A stretch of DNA of 53,309 nt, from positions 1-53,309 of the forward strand of contig NZ_FORP01000035.1 of NCBI RefSeq assembly GCF_900114035.1. The letters are read 5' to 3'. The DNA comes from Amycolatopsis sacchari (lineage in GTDB: Bacteria; Actinomycetota; Actinomycetes; Mycobacteriales; Pseudonocardiaceae). Below, piece by piece: positions 1 to 8,815 of this stretch (position 1 is its first letter; each line of letters starts with the position of its first letter). The notes under the pieces are model-generated. The model saw only the letters and a list, made by a program, of their open reading frames with translations, was not told the DNA's origin and did no database searches. A program made the position numbers and the translations under genes.

Positions 1-121
1 GTGTGACCGCTCTGTGGGCGACGCCTCCAAACGCCTCTGAGCTGCGGAAACTCGCCTAAACTTAGCGGTATTGCCCGCCGGCGAGGCATTCTTTTGATCT
101 TTGGACCGGCTTCCTCGCTGG

Positions 122-170
122 TCAAGTCGGGCACGGGGTCTCCCGGGCGCTGCGCGCCCTGCTTGAGCGG
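122..170. repeat. Small imperfect inverted repeat with inner hairpins
   Basis: The ends TCAAGTCGGGC and GCCCTGCTTGA pair at 9 of 11 positions. Inside are two short hairpins (GGG-TCT-CCC and GGCGC-TGC-GCGCC type). It has the same plan as the larger element just downstream, an outer TCAAG/CTTGA stem around mini-hairpins, and looks like a diverged relative. No gene is visible in bases 1-121. Confidence 0.4.
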
Positions 171-315
171 CCCCACCCCCGCCCCGATCTTTGAGTGTTC
201 ACGGCCGATCCGTCGCGTCAAGAGCGCCTTCGGCGTCCCTTCGGGATGGGCTTCGCCCACTCTTGACCCGGCGGATCGGCCGTAAGTGCGGCTGGGGATC
301 GGGGCGGGGGTGGGT
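171..315. repeat. Structured palindromic element with three tandem mini-hairpins
   Basis: Bases 171-189 pair almost perfectly with 297-315 (C-rich against G-rich). Bases 202-224 pair with 260-282 at 21 of 23 positions. The interior 225-259 folds into three consecutive hairpins, each closed on a TTC triloop (stems near 224-236, 236-246 and 247-259), giving a cloverleaf-like shape. Bases 181-222 recur identically at 53169-53210, so this is a dispersed repeat family. It resembles a REP/BIME-like intergenic element or a folded RNA. No protein gene is credible here, and 316-389 holds nothing further that I recognise. Confidence 0.65.
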
Positions 316-389
316 GTGGGCGGTGTGGCCGCTCGCGTTCGCGTTGCCGGGTGGCGGTTGTGTGTGGCCGCTTCCGTTCCGCTGCTTCC

Positions 390-1007
390 TCACGCCGCTA
401 CGGCTGGGTGCTTCGGATCATCCGCCCGCACCACGACATCGGCGACCGTTGCCGGGTCGACCTCCTCCTCGTAGCGGGCGAAGGCCGGGAGGGCCCATTG
501 CTCCTCCTCCGGCAACCGCCGTCGCAGGGCGCTGGGTGAGATGGACAGGTGGACGGCCAGCTCGAAGGGCAGCCCCCGCCCCAGCAACAACTCCCCGTCG
601 ACGATGACCACGCCGCCCGGTGGCAACTCGACCCGGTCCAGGCGTGTTGCCCTGTCCCGCTCCGCGTCCCACAACGCGGGCAGCACCATTCCGCTTCCCC
701 CTGGCGAGAGCGGGTTGAGGACCTCGCGCCGCAACGCGCCCTCGTCGAGCCAGTCGAAGTAACGGGCTTCCGCGTCCTGTTTGCCCTTCTCGAACCGCAG
801 CGACGCCGGGCGCAGGAAGTCCACTGTGGACACTCGTAGCACCGGCCTGCCGCTGACGCGCAAGGGATCCACGAGCGCGTCGGCCAGCAGGGGAGTGTCC
901 AGCGCGCCGTCGACCGCCACCCGCACCCACGGGGTGCCCGGCAGCGCGAGGATCCGTTCGGCCAGTTCGGTGGCGAGCCGGTCGAAGGAGATCGGGCGGT
1001 ACCTCAT
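390..1007 (-). CDS. Uridine kinase-like P-loop protein with degenerate Walker A
   Basis: A protein of about 205 aa matching the actinobacterial family annotated as uridine kinase: start MRYRPISFDRL, a beta strand and loop VRVAVDG near residue 30, then RPVLRV..DFLRPASLR, a YFDWLDEGALRREV segment, and VDGELLLGRGLPFELAVHL. The Walker A loop lacks the usual GxxGxGK(S/T); after VDG comes ALDTPLLAD with no lysine, so kinase activity is doubtful. I chose the ATG at 1007, preceded by GGAG-rich sequence, over the upstream in-frame start at 1049. It is divergent from the broken SRPBCC gene at 1065. The family call is fairly secure; the biochemical role is not known. Confidence 0.75.
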   Translation of the reverse strand: MRYRPISFDRLATELAERILALPGTPWVRVAVDGALDTPLLADALVDPLRVSGRPVLRVSTVDFLRPASLRFEKGKQDAEARYFDWLDEGALRREVLNPLSPGGSGMVLPALWDAERDRATRLDRVELPPGGVVIVDGELLLGRGLPFELAVHLSISPSALRRRLPEEEQWALPAFARYEEEVDPATVADVVVRADDPKHPAVAA

Positions 1008-1064
1008 GATCTCCGATTCTCCTCCAAGCCCGGAACTGTCGTACCCCACCGCCAGAATGAACCC

Positions 1065-1411
1065 ATGACCAGCGAAGTGGGCAGGACGGCGGACGCCGGC
1101 TGGCAGGTACGGCGATCTGGCTCGGCCCCGGCGTCACGCTGCCGACCGAACGCGGCGCGCGCTACCGCACCGGGACGGGCATCGCCGGAGAGGTGCGCAG
1201 CTACCACAGCCTCGACCGCATCAGGCTGACGTGGCGGCCGCCGGACTGGGAGCACGACTCGACCGTCCAGGTCACCGTGCGCACCACGGGCGGGAAAACC
1301 ACCCTGCGCTTCCACCAGGAGCGGTTGGCGGACGTCGGGGAACGCGCGCGCCAACGGGCGTACTGGACGGACGTCGTGGAGCGCATCGGTGAAACGCTCG
1401 GAAAAACCTGA
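1065..1411 (+). pseudogene. SRPBCC (AHSA1-like) protein, internal deletion and frameshift
   Basis: The first 15 codons from ATG 1065 read MTSEVGRTADAGWQV, the usual start of an SRPBCC/AHSA1 family protein. The homologous remainder, IWLGPG..., GARYRTGTGIAGEVRSY, DRIRLTWRPPDWEHD and LRFHQERL, continues in another frame from about 1109 to the stop at 1411. Family members are roughly 140-150 aa. About 20-25 residues between GWQV and AIWLGPG are missing and the join changes frame, so the gene appears broken. A sequencing slip alone would not remove that many residues. A shorter product could start at the GTG at 1193 but would lack the front of the fold. Confidence 0.6.
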
Positions 1412-1483
1412 GACCGGGCACCTTCGAGCACCGTTGCTCGTTGTCCCGTCGTCACGGCACCGAGTGGGAAGGCGACAGAAGGT

Positions 1484-2686
1484 ATGCGCGTGCTCGACGA
1501 ACCGATCCGGCTCGACACGGACTTCACGCGGGACCCCCACGCGCTCTACGAGCAGCTGAGGTCCGAGGCGCCGGTCCGCCCGGTGATCATGCGCCGCGGG
1601 CTCAACGCGTGGCTGGTCACGAGCTACGCCGACGCGAAGGCGGTCCTCGCCGACCCGCGGCTGAGCAAGGACAACACGCGCATGCGACGGCTCTTCGAGG
1701 CGGCCTCCGGCGCGGAGAGCACCTTCACGTCCTCGCTTGCGGCGCACATGCTCAACATGGACCCGCCCGACCACACGCGCCTGCGCAAGCTCGTGAACAA
1801 GGCGTTCACCGCCCGCACGGTGTCCCGGCTGCGCCCGCGCATCGAGGAGATCGCCGACGAACTGCTCGCCGCCATCCCCGCGCCGGGCAGCGTCGACCTG
1901 CTGGAGGCCTACGCCTTCCCGCTGCCGATCACGGTGATCTGCGAGCTGCTGGGCGTCCCCACCACGGACCGCGACGACTTCCGCGCCTGGTCCAACACGG
2001 TCGTCTCCGCCTCCGAACCCGCGCAGCTGCAGCAGCACTCGGCCGCGCTCGCGAAGTACCTGACGGAGCTCATCGCCGCCAAGCGCGCGAACCCGACCGA
2101 GGACCTGCTGTCCGACCTGGTGCACGTGTCCGAAGCCGGTGACCAGCTGTCCGAGGCCGAACTCGTGTCGATGGCGTTCCTGCTGCTCGTCGCCGGGCAC
2201 GAGACCACCGTGAACCTCATCGGCAACGGGGTGCGGGCCCTGCTCGACCGGCCCGATCAGCTCTCGCTGCTGCGTGAGGACCCGTCGCTGCTGCCCAACG
2301 CCGTCGAGGAGTTCCTGCGGTTCGAGGGGCCGGTCAACATCGCGACCCTGCGCGTCACGACCGAGCCGGTGCAGGTGGGTGACGTCCTGATCCCGGCGGA
2401 CCAGTTCGTCATGGTCTCGCTGCTGGCGGCCAACCGCGACGGCGAGAGGTTCGCCGACGCCGACAGCCTCGACGTGACGCGCCCGGCGGGCGGGCACCTG
2501 GCCTTCGGGCACGGCATCCACTACTGCCTCGGCGCCCCGCTGGCCCGCATCGAGGCCGAGATCGCGCTCCGCGAGCTGCTGTCCCGCTTCGGCACGATCG
2601 AGCTGGACGGGCAGCCGGAGCAGCTGCGCTGGCGGGACAGCACGCTGATGCGCGGGCTGGAGACGCTCCCGGTGCGGCTGGCCTGA
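1484..2686 (+). CDS. Cytochrome P450 (CYP107-like), next to bioA
   Basis: A soluble bacterial P450 of 400 aa, full length for the class. It shows the I-helix oxygen-activation motif AGHETT, the K-helix ExxR within [11 protein letters not shown], and the haem loop [15 protein letters not shown] with the haem-ligand Cys at residue 348. The start ATG follows GACAGAAGG. It lies 16 bp upstream of bioA in the same direction. The only well-known biotin P450 is Bacillus BioI, which cleaves acyl-ACP to give a pimeloyl precursor, so a BioI-like role is conceivable from context. However, bioA has its own promoter, and the protein could equally be a xenobiotic or secondary-metabolism P450. Substrate unknown. 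Confidence 0.9.
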   Translation: MRVLDEPIRLDTDFTRDPHALYEQLRSEAPVRPVIMRRGLNAWLVTSYADAKAVLADPRLSKDNTRMRRLFEAASGAESTFTSSLAAHMLNMDPPDHTRLRKLVNKAFTARTVSRLRPRIEEIADELLAAIPAPGSVDLLEAYAFPLPITVICELLGVPTTDRDDFRAWSNTVVSASEPAQLQQHSAALAKYLTELIAAKRANPTEDLLSDLVHVSEAGDQLSEAELVSMAFLLLVAGHETTVNLIGNGVRALLDRPDQLSLLREDPSLLPNAVEEFLRFEGPVNIATLRVTTEPVQVGDVLIPADQFVMVSLLAANRDGERFADADSLDVTRPAGGHLAFGHGIHYCLGAPLARIEAEIALRELLSRFGTIELDGQPEQLRWRDSTLMRGLETLPVRLA

Positions 2687-2689
2687 AGC

Positions 2690-2702
2690 TAGGGTGCGGG
2701 GC
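2690..2702 (+). promoter_or_regulatory. bioA promoter, leaderless type
   Basis: TAGGGT at 2690-2695 is followed by 7 nt and the ATG of bioA at 2703. This is the actinobacterial -10 arrangement in which transcription would start at or next to the start codon. No Shine-Dalgarno sequence is evident. Confidence 0.55.
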
Positions 2703-3983
2703 ATGGACCCCGCGGAGCTGCTCGCCCTCGACGCCCGGCACGTGTGGCACCCGTACGGCCCGATGCCGGGCCGCGTCGCGCCACTGCTCGTGACCGGGGC
2801 GTCGGGGGTGCGGCTGCGGCTCGCCGACGGGCGCGAGCTGATCGACGGCATGTCGTCGTGGTGGGCGGCGATCCACGGCTACCGGCACCCGGTGCTGGAC
2901 GCCGCGCTCGCCGAACAGGCCGGGCGGATGAGCCACGTCATGTTCGGCGGGCTGACCCACGAGCCCGCGATCCGGCTCGCCACGAAGCTGGCCGAGCTGA
3001 CCCCGCCGGGGCTGGAGCACGTCTTCCTGTGCGACTCCGGTTCGGTGTCCGTCGAGGTCGCGGTCAAGATGTGCCTGCAGTACTGGCGTTCGCTGGGGCG
3101 CGGGGAGAAGCGCCGGATGCTCACGTGGCGCGGCGGCTACCACGGCGACACCTTCCACCCGATGAGCGTGTGCGACCCCGACGGCGGCATGCACTCGCTG
3201 TGGCGCGGGGTCCTGCCGGAGCAGGTGTTCGTGCCGGAGCCGCCCGCCGGTTTCGGCGCGCCGCTCAATCCGTCCTATGTGGACACTCTCGCGCAGGCGA
3301 TCGAGGAGCACGCGGACGAGCTGGCGTGCGTCATCGTCGAGCCCGTCGTGCAGGGCGCGGGCGGGATGCGGTTCCACGCGCCCGGCTACCTGCGCGTGCT
3401 GCGCGAGCTGACCGAACGCCACGACGTGCTGCTGGTCTTCGACGAGATCGCGACGGGTTTCGGCCGCACCGGCCGGTTGTTCGCGGCCGAACACGCCGAG
3501 GTCACGCCGGACGTGCTGTGCCTCGGCAAGGCGCTCACCGGCGGCTACCTCAGCATGGCGGCCGCCCTGTGCACGCCCCGCGTGGCCGACGGGATCTCGC
3601 GCGGCGAGGTGCCGGTGCTCGCGCACGGCCCGACGTTCATGGGCAACCCGCTCACCTCCGCGGTCGCGAACGCCTCGATCGACCTGCTGCTGAGCCAGGA
3701 CTGGCGGGGTTCGGTGCGGCGGATCGAATCCGCGTTGCGCGACGGCCTGGCGGCCGCGCGCGAGGTGCCGGGCGTGGCCGACGTGCGCGTGCTCGGGGCG
3801 ATCGGGGTCGTGCAGCTGGACCACGAGGTGGACATGGCGGCGGCCACGAAAGTGGCGACCGACTGCGGAGTGTGGCTGCGCCCGTTCCGCGACCTCGTCT
3901 ACGCCATGCCGCCGTTCGTCTGCACGGACGCCGAGGTCCGGACCATCGCCGAAGCCATGACGGCGGTCGCGGCCGCCGCCTGA
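2703..3983 (+). CDS. bioA: Adenosylmethionine-8-amino-7-oxononanoate aminotransferase
   Basis: A PLP enzyme of about 426 aa that converts KAPA to DAPA using S-adenosylmethionine as amino donor, the third-last step of biotin synthesis. It opens with the BioA-specific HVWHPYGPM. It then shows [32 protein letters not shown], the PLP aspartate in [13 protein letters not shown], the Schiff-base lysine (about residue 276) in [14 protein letters not shown], and [10 protein letters not shown]. The ATG at 2703 is preferred to the upstream GTG at 2694 because it matches the family start and sits 7 nt after a TAGGGT box. It heads the biotin cluster, but the expected bioF neighbour is absent and a transporter gene follows. 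Confidence 0.96.
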   Translation: MDPAELLALDARHVWHPYGPMPGRVAPLLVTGASGVRLRLADGRELIDGMSSWWAAIHGYRHPVLDAALAEQAGRMSHVMFGGLTHEPAIRLATKLAELTPPGLEHVFLCDSGSVSVEVAVKMCLQYWRSLGRGEKRRMLTWRGGYHGDTFHPMSVCDPDGGMHSLWRGVLPEQVFVPEPPAGFGAPLNPSYVDTLAQAIEEHADELACVIVEPVVQGAGGMRFHAPGYLRVLRELTERHDVLLVFDEIATGFGRTGRLFAAEHAEVTPDVLCLGKALTGGYLSMAAALCTPRVADGISRGEVPVLAHGPTFMGNPLTSAVANASIDLLLSQDWRGSVRRIESALRDGLAAAREVPGVADVRVLGAIGVVQLDHEVDMAAATKVATDCGVWLRPFRDLVYAMPPFVCTDAEVRTIAEAMTAVAAAA

Positions 3984-4050
3984 CCGACGGTACGGGGAAA
4001 GTTCACTAGAACGGGTGTGACGGCGCGCACCGACTCGCGGCTGATCACGC

Positions 4051-4080
4051 AGCGTGCGAACAACTGCCCGTTCGCACGCT
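4051..4080. terminator. Perfect 11-bp hairpin downstream of bioA
   Basis: AGCGTGCGAAC (4051-4061) and GTTCGCACGCT (4070-4080) form a perfect stem with an 8-nt loop, 67 nt after the bioA stop. There is no T-run, so it would be a U-less actinobacterial terminator or an operator. The rest of the 295-bp gap (3984-4278) shows only a small palindrome GTTCACTAGAAC near 4000 and the ribosome site of the next gene. Confidence 0.5.
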
Positions 4081-4278
4081 CCTGAGTGAGCGGGCGCGCA
4101 CCCATGGCTTGTTTCGGCGAGGTTAGCCAGTCACCACCCGCTGTGAACAAAACGTGAGAGTTTCTTTGCATATCGGACAAACCGGCCGGATTTCGGTATC
4201 TGTGGATCACCGGCGGTCACTGGGGACGGTCCGGTATCTCCCGCCACCTCACCCCCGAACCCACTACGGAGGGCCAAC

Positions 4279-6624
4279 ATGATCACTGCGGCACGGGAAC
4301 GCGAGCACGCTCCGCCTGGCGACGGCGCGCGCGGACAACGGATCCTGGAGAACCTGCGACACGACGTCCCGGCGTCGCTCGTGGTGTTCCTCGTGGCGGT
4401 CCCGCTTTCGCTCGGTATCGCGCTCGCCTCGGGTGCGCCGATCGTCGCCGGGCTCATCGCCGCGATCGTCGGCGGCGTCGTGGCCGGGGCGCTCGGCGGC
4501 TCGGTGCTGCAGGTCAGCGGGCCCGCCGCCGGGCTCACGGTGATCATGGCCGAGACGATCGCCGAGTTCGGCTGGGCCACGACGTGCGCGATCACCGTGC
4601 TCGCGGGCGCGCTGCAGGTCCTGCTGGGCCTCAGCCGCATCGCGCGCGCCGCGCTCGCCATCTCACCCGCCGTCGTGCACGGCATGCTCGCCGGTATCGG
4701 CGTCACCATCGTGCTGGCGCAGCTGCACGTCGTGCTGGGCGGCAGCGCCCAGAGCTCGCCGGTGCAGAACCTGCTCCAGCTGCCCCGGCAGCTGCTCGAC
4801 GCCCACGGCGCGGCGACGCTCGTCGGCGTGCTGACCATCGCGATCCTGCTCGGCTGGGGCAGGCTGCCCGCCGCGGTGCGGAAGGTGCCAGGCCCGCTCG
4901 CGGCGATCGTCGCGGTCACCGTGCTGTCCGTCGTCACGGGCATGACCGTGCCGCGCGTGGACGTGCCTGCCAACGTGCTCGACATCCGGTTCGTGCCGCT
5001 GTTCCCCGACGGCGGCTGGTTCGACTTCGGGCTCGCGGTGGTGACGATCGCGCTCGTCGCCAGCGTCGAGAGCCTGCTTTCCGCCGTGGCCGTGGACAAG
5101 ATGCACTCGGGCCCGCGTGCCGACCTCAACCGCGAGCTGATCGGGCAGGGCGCGGCGAACATGGCCTCCGGCGCGATCGGCGGGCTGCCCGTCACCGGCG
5201 TGATCGTCCGCAGCTCGACCAACGTGCAGTCCGGCGCGCGCACCCGTGCCTCGGCGATCCTGCACGGGCTGTGGATCCTGCTGTTCGTCGCCGTGCTGGC
5301 GGGGCTGCTGCGCAACATCCCGCTCGCGGCGCTGGCCGGGCTGCTCGTGCACGTCGGCGCCCGGCTGGTGAACTTCGCCCACATCAAGGACGTGCTGCGG
5401 CACGGGGACCTGCCGGTGTACCTGGTGACGGTCCTCGGCGTGGTCACGATCGACCTGCTCACCGGCGTGCTGATCGGCATCGGCGTCGCCGCGCTGCTCA
5501 TGCTGCGGCGCCTGCTGTGGTCGGGTATCCACGCCGAGCGCGACGAGGACGGCTGGCACGTCGTCGTGGAGGGCGCGCTCTCGGCGTTGTCGATACCCCG
5601 GCTGTCCGCGGTGCTGAACGGAATCCCGCGGGGCAGCCGCGTGACGCTCGAACTCGTCGTGGACTACCTCGACCACGCGGCGTTCGACCTGCTGTCGGCG
5701 TGGCAGCAGTCGCACGAGAAGGCCGGCGGCACGGTGGTCGTCGACGAGGTCGGCCACCCGTGGTTCGAACGCGGCAAGGCGGGCGAGCCGACGGTGCACA
5801 AGAGGCGGGCGCGGCAGGTCGCGCCGCGATGGTTCGCGCCGTGGTCGGAGTGGCAGCGGGCGCAGGGGACGGCCCTGCCCGCCGTGCCCGCACAGCGCAC
5901 GCGGGAGAGCTCGATGCGGCGCGGGGTGGCCGAGTTCGAACGGCGCACGGCGGACCTCGTGCGGCCGTACCTCGACGCCGACCGGCACGAGCCGCAGACG
6001 CTGTTCATCACGTGCGGGGACGCGCGGATCGTGCCCAACGTGCTCACCAGCAGCGGGCCGGGTGACCTGTTCACCATGCGCAACATCGGCAACCTCGTCC
6101 CGGCGCACGCCACCTGCGCCGAAGGGGCGGAGTCGTCGCTGGGCGCGTCGCTGGAGTTCGCGGTCGACGTGCTCAAGGTGCGTGAGGTGGTGGTGTGCGG
6201 GCACTCGTCGTGCGGAGCGATGAAGGCGCTGCTGTCCGGCACGCCGGATGACGCACCGGCGCTGCGGTCGTGGCTGCGGCACGCGGAGCCGGGCCTGGAG
6301 CGGTACCGCACCAGGCCGCCGTTGCAGGTCGAGGGCGAGACGCCGGCCGGTGCCGACCAGCTGGCCCTGCACAACGTGCTGGCGCAGCTGGCCAGGCTGC
6401 GGGAGTACCCGTCGATCGCGCGTGCCGAGGCACGCGGGGACATCGAGCTGCTGGGCATGTACTTCGACCTCGGCTCGGCGCGGGTGCACCTGTACGACCC
6501 GGAGACCGGCGTCTTCCGTTCGGCGGGCAGCAGGATCACGGGCCGGCGGCTGACTTCCGGCGACGGGGGCAGGTCGACAGAGGCACCTGTCCCCGTCGAA
6601 CCGGTAGTTCCGCCTGGCGGCTGA
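4279..6624 (+). CDS. SulP-type bicarbonate/anion permease fused to beta-carbonic anhydrase
   Basis: A 781-aa two-part protein. Residues about 25-420 are a SulP (SLC26-like) permease with 10 or more hydrophobic segments and the typical VDKMHSG and GQGAANMASGAIGG region. Residues 420-490 resemble a reduced STAS domain. Residues about 540-755 are a beta-carbonic anhydrase with zinc ligands C579, D581 (TCGDAR), H642 and C645 (GHSSCGAM). Such fusions are thought to import bicarbonate and interconvert it with CO2 at the inner membrane face. The ATG follows ACGGAGGGCCAAC, a good ribosome site. It sits between bioA and bioD, where bioF is often found; bicarbonate is the co-substrate of biotin carboxylases, so the placement may be functional. 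Transported ion not proven. Confidence 0.93.
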   Translation: MITAAREREHAPPGDGARGQRILENLRHDVPASLVVFLVAVPLSLGIALASGAPIVAGLIAAIVGGVVAGALGGSVLQVSGPAAGLTVIMAETIAEFGWATTCAITVLAGALQVLLGLSRIARAALAISPAVVHGMLAGIGVTIVLAQLHVVLGGSAQSSPVQNLLQLPRQLLDAHGAATLVGVLTIAILLGWGRLPAAVRKVPGPLAAIVAVTVLSVVTGMTVPRVDVPANVLDIRFVPLFPDGGWFDFGLAVVTIALVASVESLLSAVAVDKMHSGPRADLNRELIGQGAANMASGAIGGLPVTGVIVRSSTNVQSGARTRASAILHGLWILLFVAVLAGLLRNIPLAALAGLLVHVGARLVNFAHIKDVLRHGDLPVYLVTVLGVVTIDLLTGVLIGIGVAALLMLRRLLWSGIHAERDEDGWHVVVEGALSALSIPRLSAVLNGIPRGSRVTLELVVDYLDHAAFDLLSAWQQSHEKAGGTVVVDEVGHPWFERGKAGEPTVHKRRARQVAPRWFAPWSEWQRAQGTALPAVPAQRTRESSMRRGVAEFERRTADLVRPYLDADRHEPQTLFITCGDARIVPNVLTSSGPGDLFTMRNIGNLVPAHATCAEGAESSLGASLEFAVDVLKVREVVVCGHSSCGAMKALLSGTPDDAPALRSWLRHAEPGLERYRTRPPLQVEGETPAGADQLALHNVLAQLARLREYPSIARAEARGDIELLGMYFDLGSARVHLYDPETGVFRSAGSRITGRRLTSGDGGRSTEAPVPVEPVVPPGG

Positions 6625-6744
6625 TGATCTCGCCTCCGCCACGTGTGGGTGGGCGTCGCTTGCGGACGGTGCTCCCTGCTGAATCGTGACGTCGACCGGC
6701 GTCGTTATCGAACGATGCGGTGCCGCGTCGCCCGATGCCGGTAC

Positions 6745-6758
6745 TACGGTGGAATCCC
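6745..6758 (+). promoter_or_regulatory. bioD promoter, leaderless type
   Basis: TACGGT at 6745-6750 lies 8 nt before the GTG start at 6759. A weak GGTGGA could also serve as a ribosome site. The 120-bp gap after the SulP fusion otherwise shows no gene. Confidence 0.45.
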
Positions 6759-7481
6759 GTGAGCATCCTCGTGGTGACCGGAACGGGTACCGGCGTCGGC
6801 AAAACGGCCGTCACCGCCGCGATCGCGGCGCTCGCCCGCGCTGGCGGGCGCCGGGTCGCGGTGCTCAAGCCCGCGCAGACCGGTGTCGCGCCGGACGAGC
6901 CGGGGGACCTGGCCGAGGTGGTCCGCCTCGCCGGGGACGTGACCACCCGGGAGCTGCAGCGCTACCCCGATCCGCTGTCCCCGGAGGCGGCGGCGCGGCG
7001 CAGCGGGCTGCCGGTGCTGAACCCGCCGGAGATCGCGGCGGCGGCAACGGAGCTGGACGAGTTCCACGACCTGGTCCTGGTCGAGGGCGCGGGCGGGCTG
7101 CTGGTGCGGTTCGGCCCGGACGGCAGCACGCTCGCCGACGTGGCGTGGGCGCTGGGCGCGCTCGTGCTCGTCGTCGCGGAGGCGGGGCTCGGCACGCTCA
7201 ACGTCACGGCGTTGACGGCCGAGGTCGCCACCGCACGCGGTCTGCACGTGGCCGGGGTCGTGATCGGGTCGTGGCCCGCGGAGCCGGACCTGGCGATGTT
7301 GTCCAACGTCGCCGATCTGCCCGTCGCCGCCGGGGCGCCGCTGCTGGGCGCACTGGCCGCCGGTGCCGGGAGGCTCGACCGCGAGACCTTCCTGGAGGAG
7401 GCGCGCGCGGGGCTGTCGCCGTGGTTCGGCGGCGAGTTCGACTCCGAGCGCTTCCAGAAGGCGGCCGCTGCCCGGACGTGA
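6759..7481 (+). CDS. bioD: Dethiobiotin synthetase
   Basis: An ATP-dependent enzyme of about 240 aa that closes the ureido ring of dethiobiotin from DAPA and CO2. The P-loop [17 protein letters not shown] lies at the very N-terminus. It is followed by LKPAQTGV, the substrate/Mg region [11 protein letters not shown] (near residue 110), and [17 protein letters not shown] chose GTG 6759, which gives [15 protein letters not shown], over the 13-codon upstream extension because BioD proteins begin directly with the P-loop strand. It is followed 75 bp later by bioB, co-oriented. The substrate CO2 could be supplied by the carbonic anhydrase encoded just upstream; that is inference. Confidence 0.95.
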   Translation: MSILVVTGTGTGVGKTAVTAAIAALARAGGRRVAVLKPAQTGVAPDEPGDLAEVVRLAGDVTTRELQRYPDPLSPEAAARRSGLPVLNPPEIAAAATELDEFHDLVLVEGAGGLLVRFGPDGSTLADVAWALGALVLVVAEAGLGTLNVTALTAEVATARGLHVAGVVIGSWPAEPDLAMLSNVADLPVAAGAPLLGALAAGAGRLDRETFLEEARAGLSPWFGGEFDSERFQKAAAART

Positions 7482-7556
7482 CGTGAGTCGCACGGGTTCT
7501 CCGCCCGCGTGCGGCAGCATGACATCCGTCCGCGCCCACGCTCGAAGGAGAGACCC

Positions 7557-8573
7557 GTGACCGCCGCGCCCGAACAGACCGACGTCCTCGCCGTCGCCAG
7601 GGAGCAGGTGCTCGACAGGGGCGTCGGCCTCGGTGAACAGCAGGTGCTCGACGTGCTGAGCCTGGGCGACGACCGCCTGCCCGAGCTGCTGGCGCTCGCC
7701 CACGAGGTGCGGATGCGCTGGTGCGGGCCGGAAGTCGAGGTCGAGGGCATCGTGAGCCTCAAGACCGGCGGCTGCCCCGAGGACTGCCACTTCTGCTCGC
7801 AGTCGGGCCGGTTCCCCAGCCCCGTGCGCTCGGCGTGGCTCGACATCCCCGGTCTGGTCAAGGCCGCTCGCCAGACGGCCGAGACGGGCGCGACGGAGTT
7901 CTGCATCGTGGCGGCCGTGCGCGGCCCCGACCGGCGGCTGCTTTCCCAGGTGCGCGAGGGCATCGAGGCGATCCGCGCCGACGGCAACGACATCCAGATC
8001 GCGTGCTCGCTCGGCATGCTCACCCAGGAGCAGGTCGACGAGCTGGTCGCGATGGGCGTGCACCGCTACAACCACAACCTCGAAACCGCCCGTTCGCACT
8101 TCCCGAACGTCGTCACCACGCACTCCTGGGAGGAGCGCTGGGACACGCTCCGCATGGTCCGGGACGCGGGCATGGAGGTGTGCTGCGGCGGCATCATCGG
8201 CATGGGGGAGACGCCGGCGCAGCGGGCCGAGTTCGCGGTGCAGCTGGCCGAGCTGGAGCCCGACGAGGTGCCCGTGAACTTCCTGATCCCGCAGCCGGGC
8301 ACGCCGTACGAGGAGTACGAGGTCGTCGAGGGCAGGGACGCGCTGCGCGTCGTCGCCGCGTTCCGGCTCGCGATGCCCCGCACCATGCTGCGGTTCGCGG
8401 GCGGGCGCGAGCTGACGCTGGGTGACCTCGGTGCGGAGCAGGGCATGCTGGGCGGGATCAACGCGATCATCGTCGGCAACTACCTGACCAACCTCGGCCG
8501 CCCCGCGAGCCAGGACCTCGCGATGCTCGAGGAGCTGAAGATGCCGGTCAAGGCGCTGAGCGAGACGCTGTGA
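7557..8573 (+). CDS. bioB: Biotin synthase
   Basis: A radical-SAM enzyme of 338 aa that inserts sulfur into dethiobiotin. The [4Fe-4S] motif CPEDCHFC places ligands at C73, C77 and C80. It is followed by [25 protein letters not shown], the [14 protein letters not shown] segment, [15 protein letters not shown] and the C-terminal [16 protein letters not shown]. The GTG at 7557 has the strong ribosome site GAAGGAG and is preferred to an upstream in-frame start at 7509. A stem formed by CGCAC-GGG (7489-7496) and CCC..GTGCG (7504-7513) lies in the 5' gap and may be a weak terminator or attenuator. Its stop overlaps the bsaP start (GTGA), indicating coupling. Confidence 0.97.
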   Translation: MTAAPEQTDVLAVAREQVLDRGVGLGEQQVLDVLSLGDDRLPELLALAHEVRMRWCGPEVEVEGIVSLKTGGCPEDCHFCSQSGRFPSPVRSAWLDIPGLVKAARQTAETGATEFCIVAAVRGPDRRLLSQVREGIEAIRADGNDIQIACSLGMLTQEQVDELVAMGVHRYNHNLETARSHFPNVVTTHSWEERWDTLRMVRDAGMEVCCGGIIGMGETPAQRAEFAVQLAELEPDEVPVNFLIPQPGTPYEEYEVVEGRDALRVVAAFRLAMPRTMLRFAGGRELTLGDLGAEQGMLGGINAIIVGNYLTNLGRPASQDLAMLEELKMPVKALSETL

Positions 8574-8776
8574 GCGCAGCGGGCACGTACTGCGTGCACT
8601 GCGGGGAGCCCAGGGACACCGGGGAGCACGCCCGCTGCCGCTCGCCGCGGGCGGCGCTGGAACCGCCGCGGTTCTGCGCCGAGTGCGCGCGGCGGCTGGT
8701 CGTGCAGGTGACGCCCACCGGGTGGGAAGCGCGATGCAGCCGACACGGTGCGTGCACGAGCGGGGCCACCGGCTAG
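8570..8776 (+). CDS. bsaP: Biotin synthase auxiliary protein BsaP
   Basis: A 68-aa cysteine-rich protein starting on the GTG that overlaps the bioB stop by 4 nt. It carries paired cysteines YCVHCGE near the start, [16 protein letters not shown], and the C-terminal [14 protein letters not shown]. This matches the short Fe-S protein that actinobacterial biotin synthases need for activity (BsaP; Rv1590 position in mycobacteria). The gene order bioB-bsaP-DUF2567 is the same as in Mycobacterium. Function is assigned from family and position; the number of clusters bound cannot be read from sequence alone. Confidence 0.88.
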   Translation: MSAAGTYCVHCGEPRDTGEHARCRSPRAALEPPRFCAECARRLVVQVTPTGWEARCSRHGACTSGATG

Positions 8777-8779
8777 TCT
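8774..8779 (+). promoter_or_regulatory. Possible -10 box for the DUF2567 gene
   Basis: TAGTCT, overlapping the end of bsaP, would start transcription near 8787, giving a roughly 30-nt leader that contains the AAGGGGAG ribosome site of the gene at 8816. Confidence 0.35.
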
Positions 8780-8815
8780 CGCTGTGCCAGCGGTGCGGCG
8801 AAGGGGAGTTCAGCA

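Noticed and set aside
171..315. tRNA gene, because of the cloverleaf-like fold
   Set aside because: No anticodon arm geometry, no T-loop GTTCGA box and no CCA end; all three loops are TTC triloops.
1004..2851. 615-aa minus-strand frame opposite the P450
   Set aside because: High-GC shadow frame; the plus strand encodes a complete P450 with all motifs.
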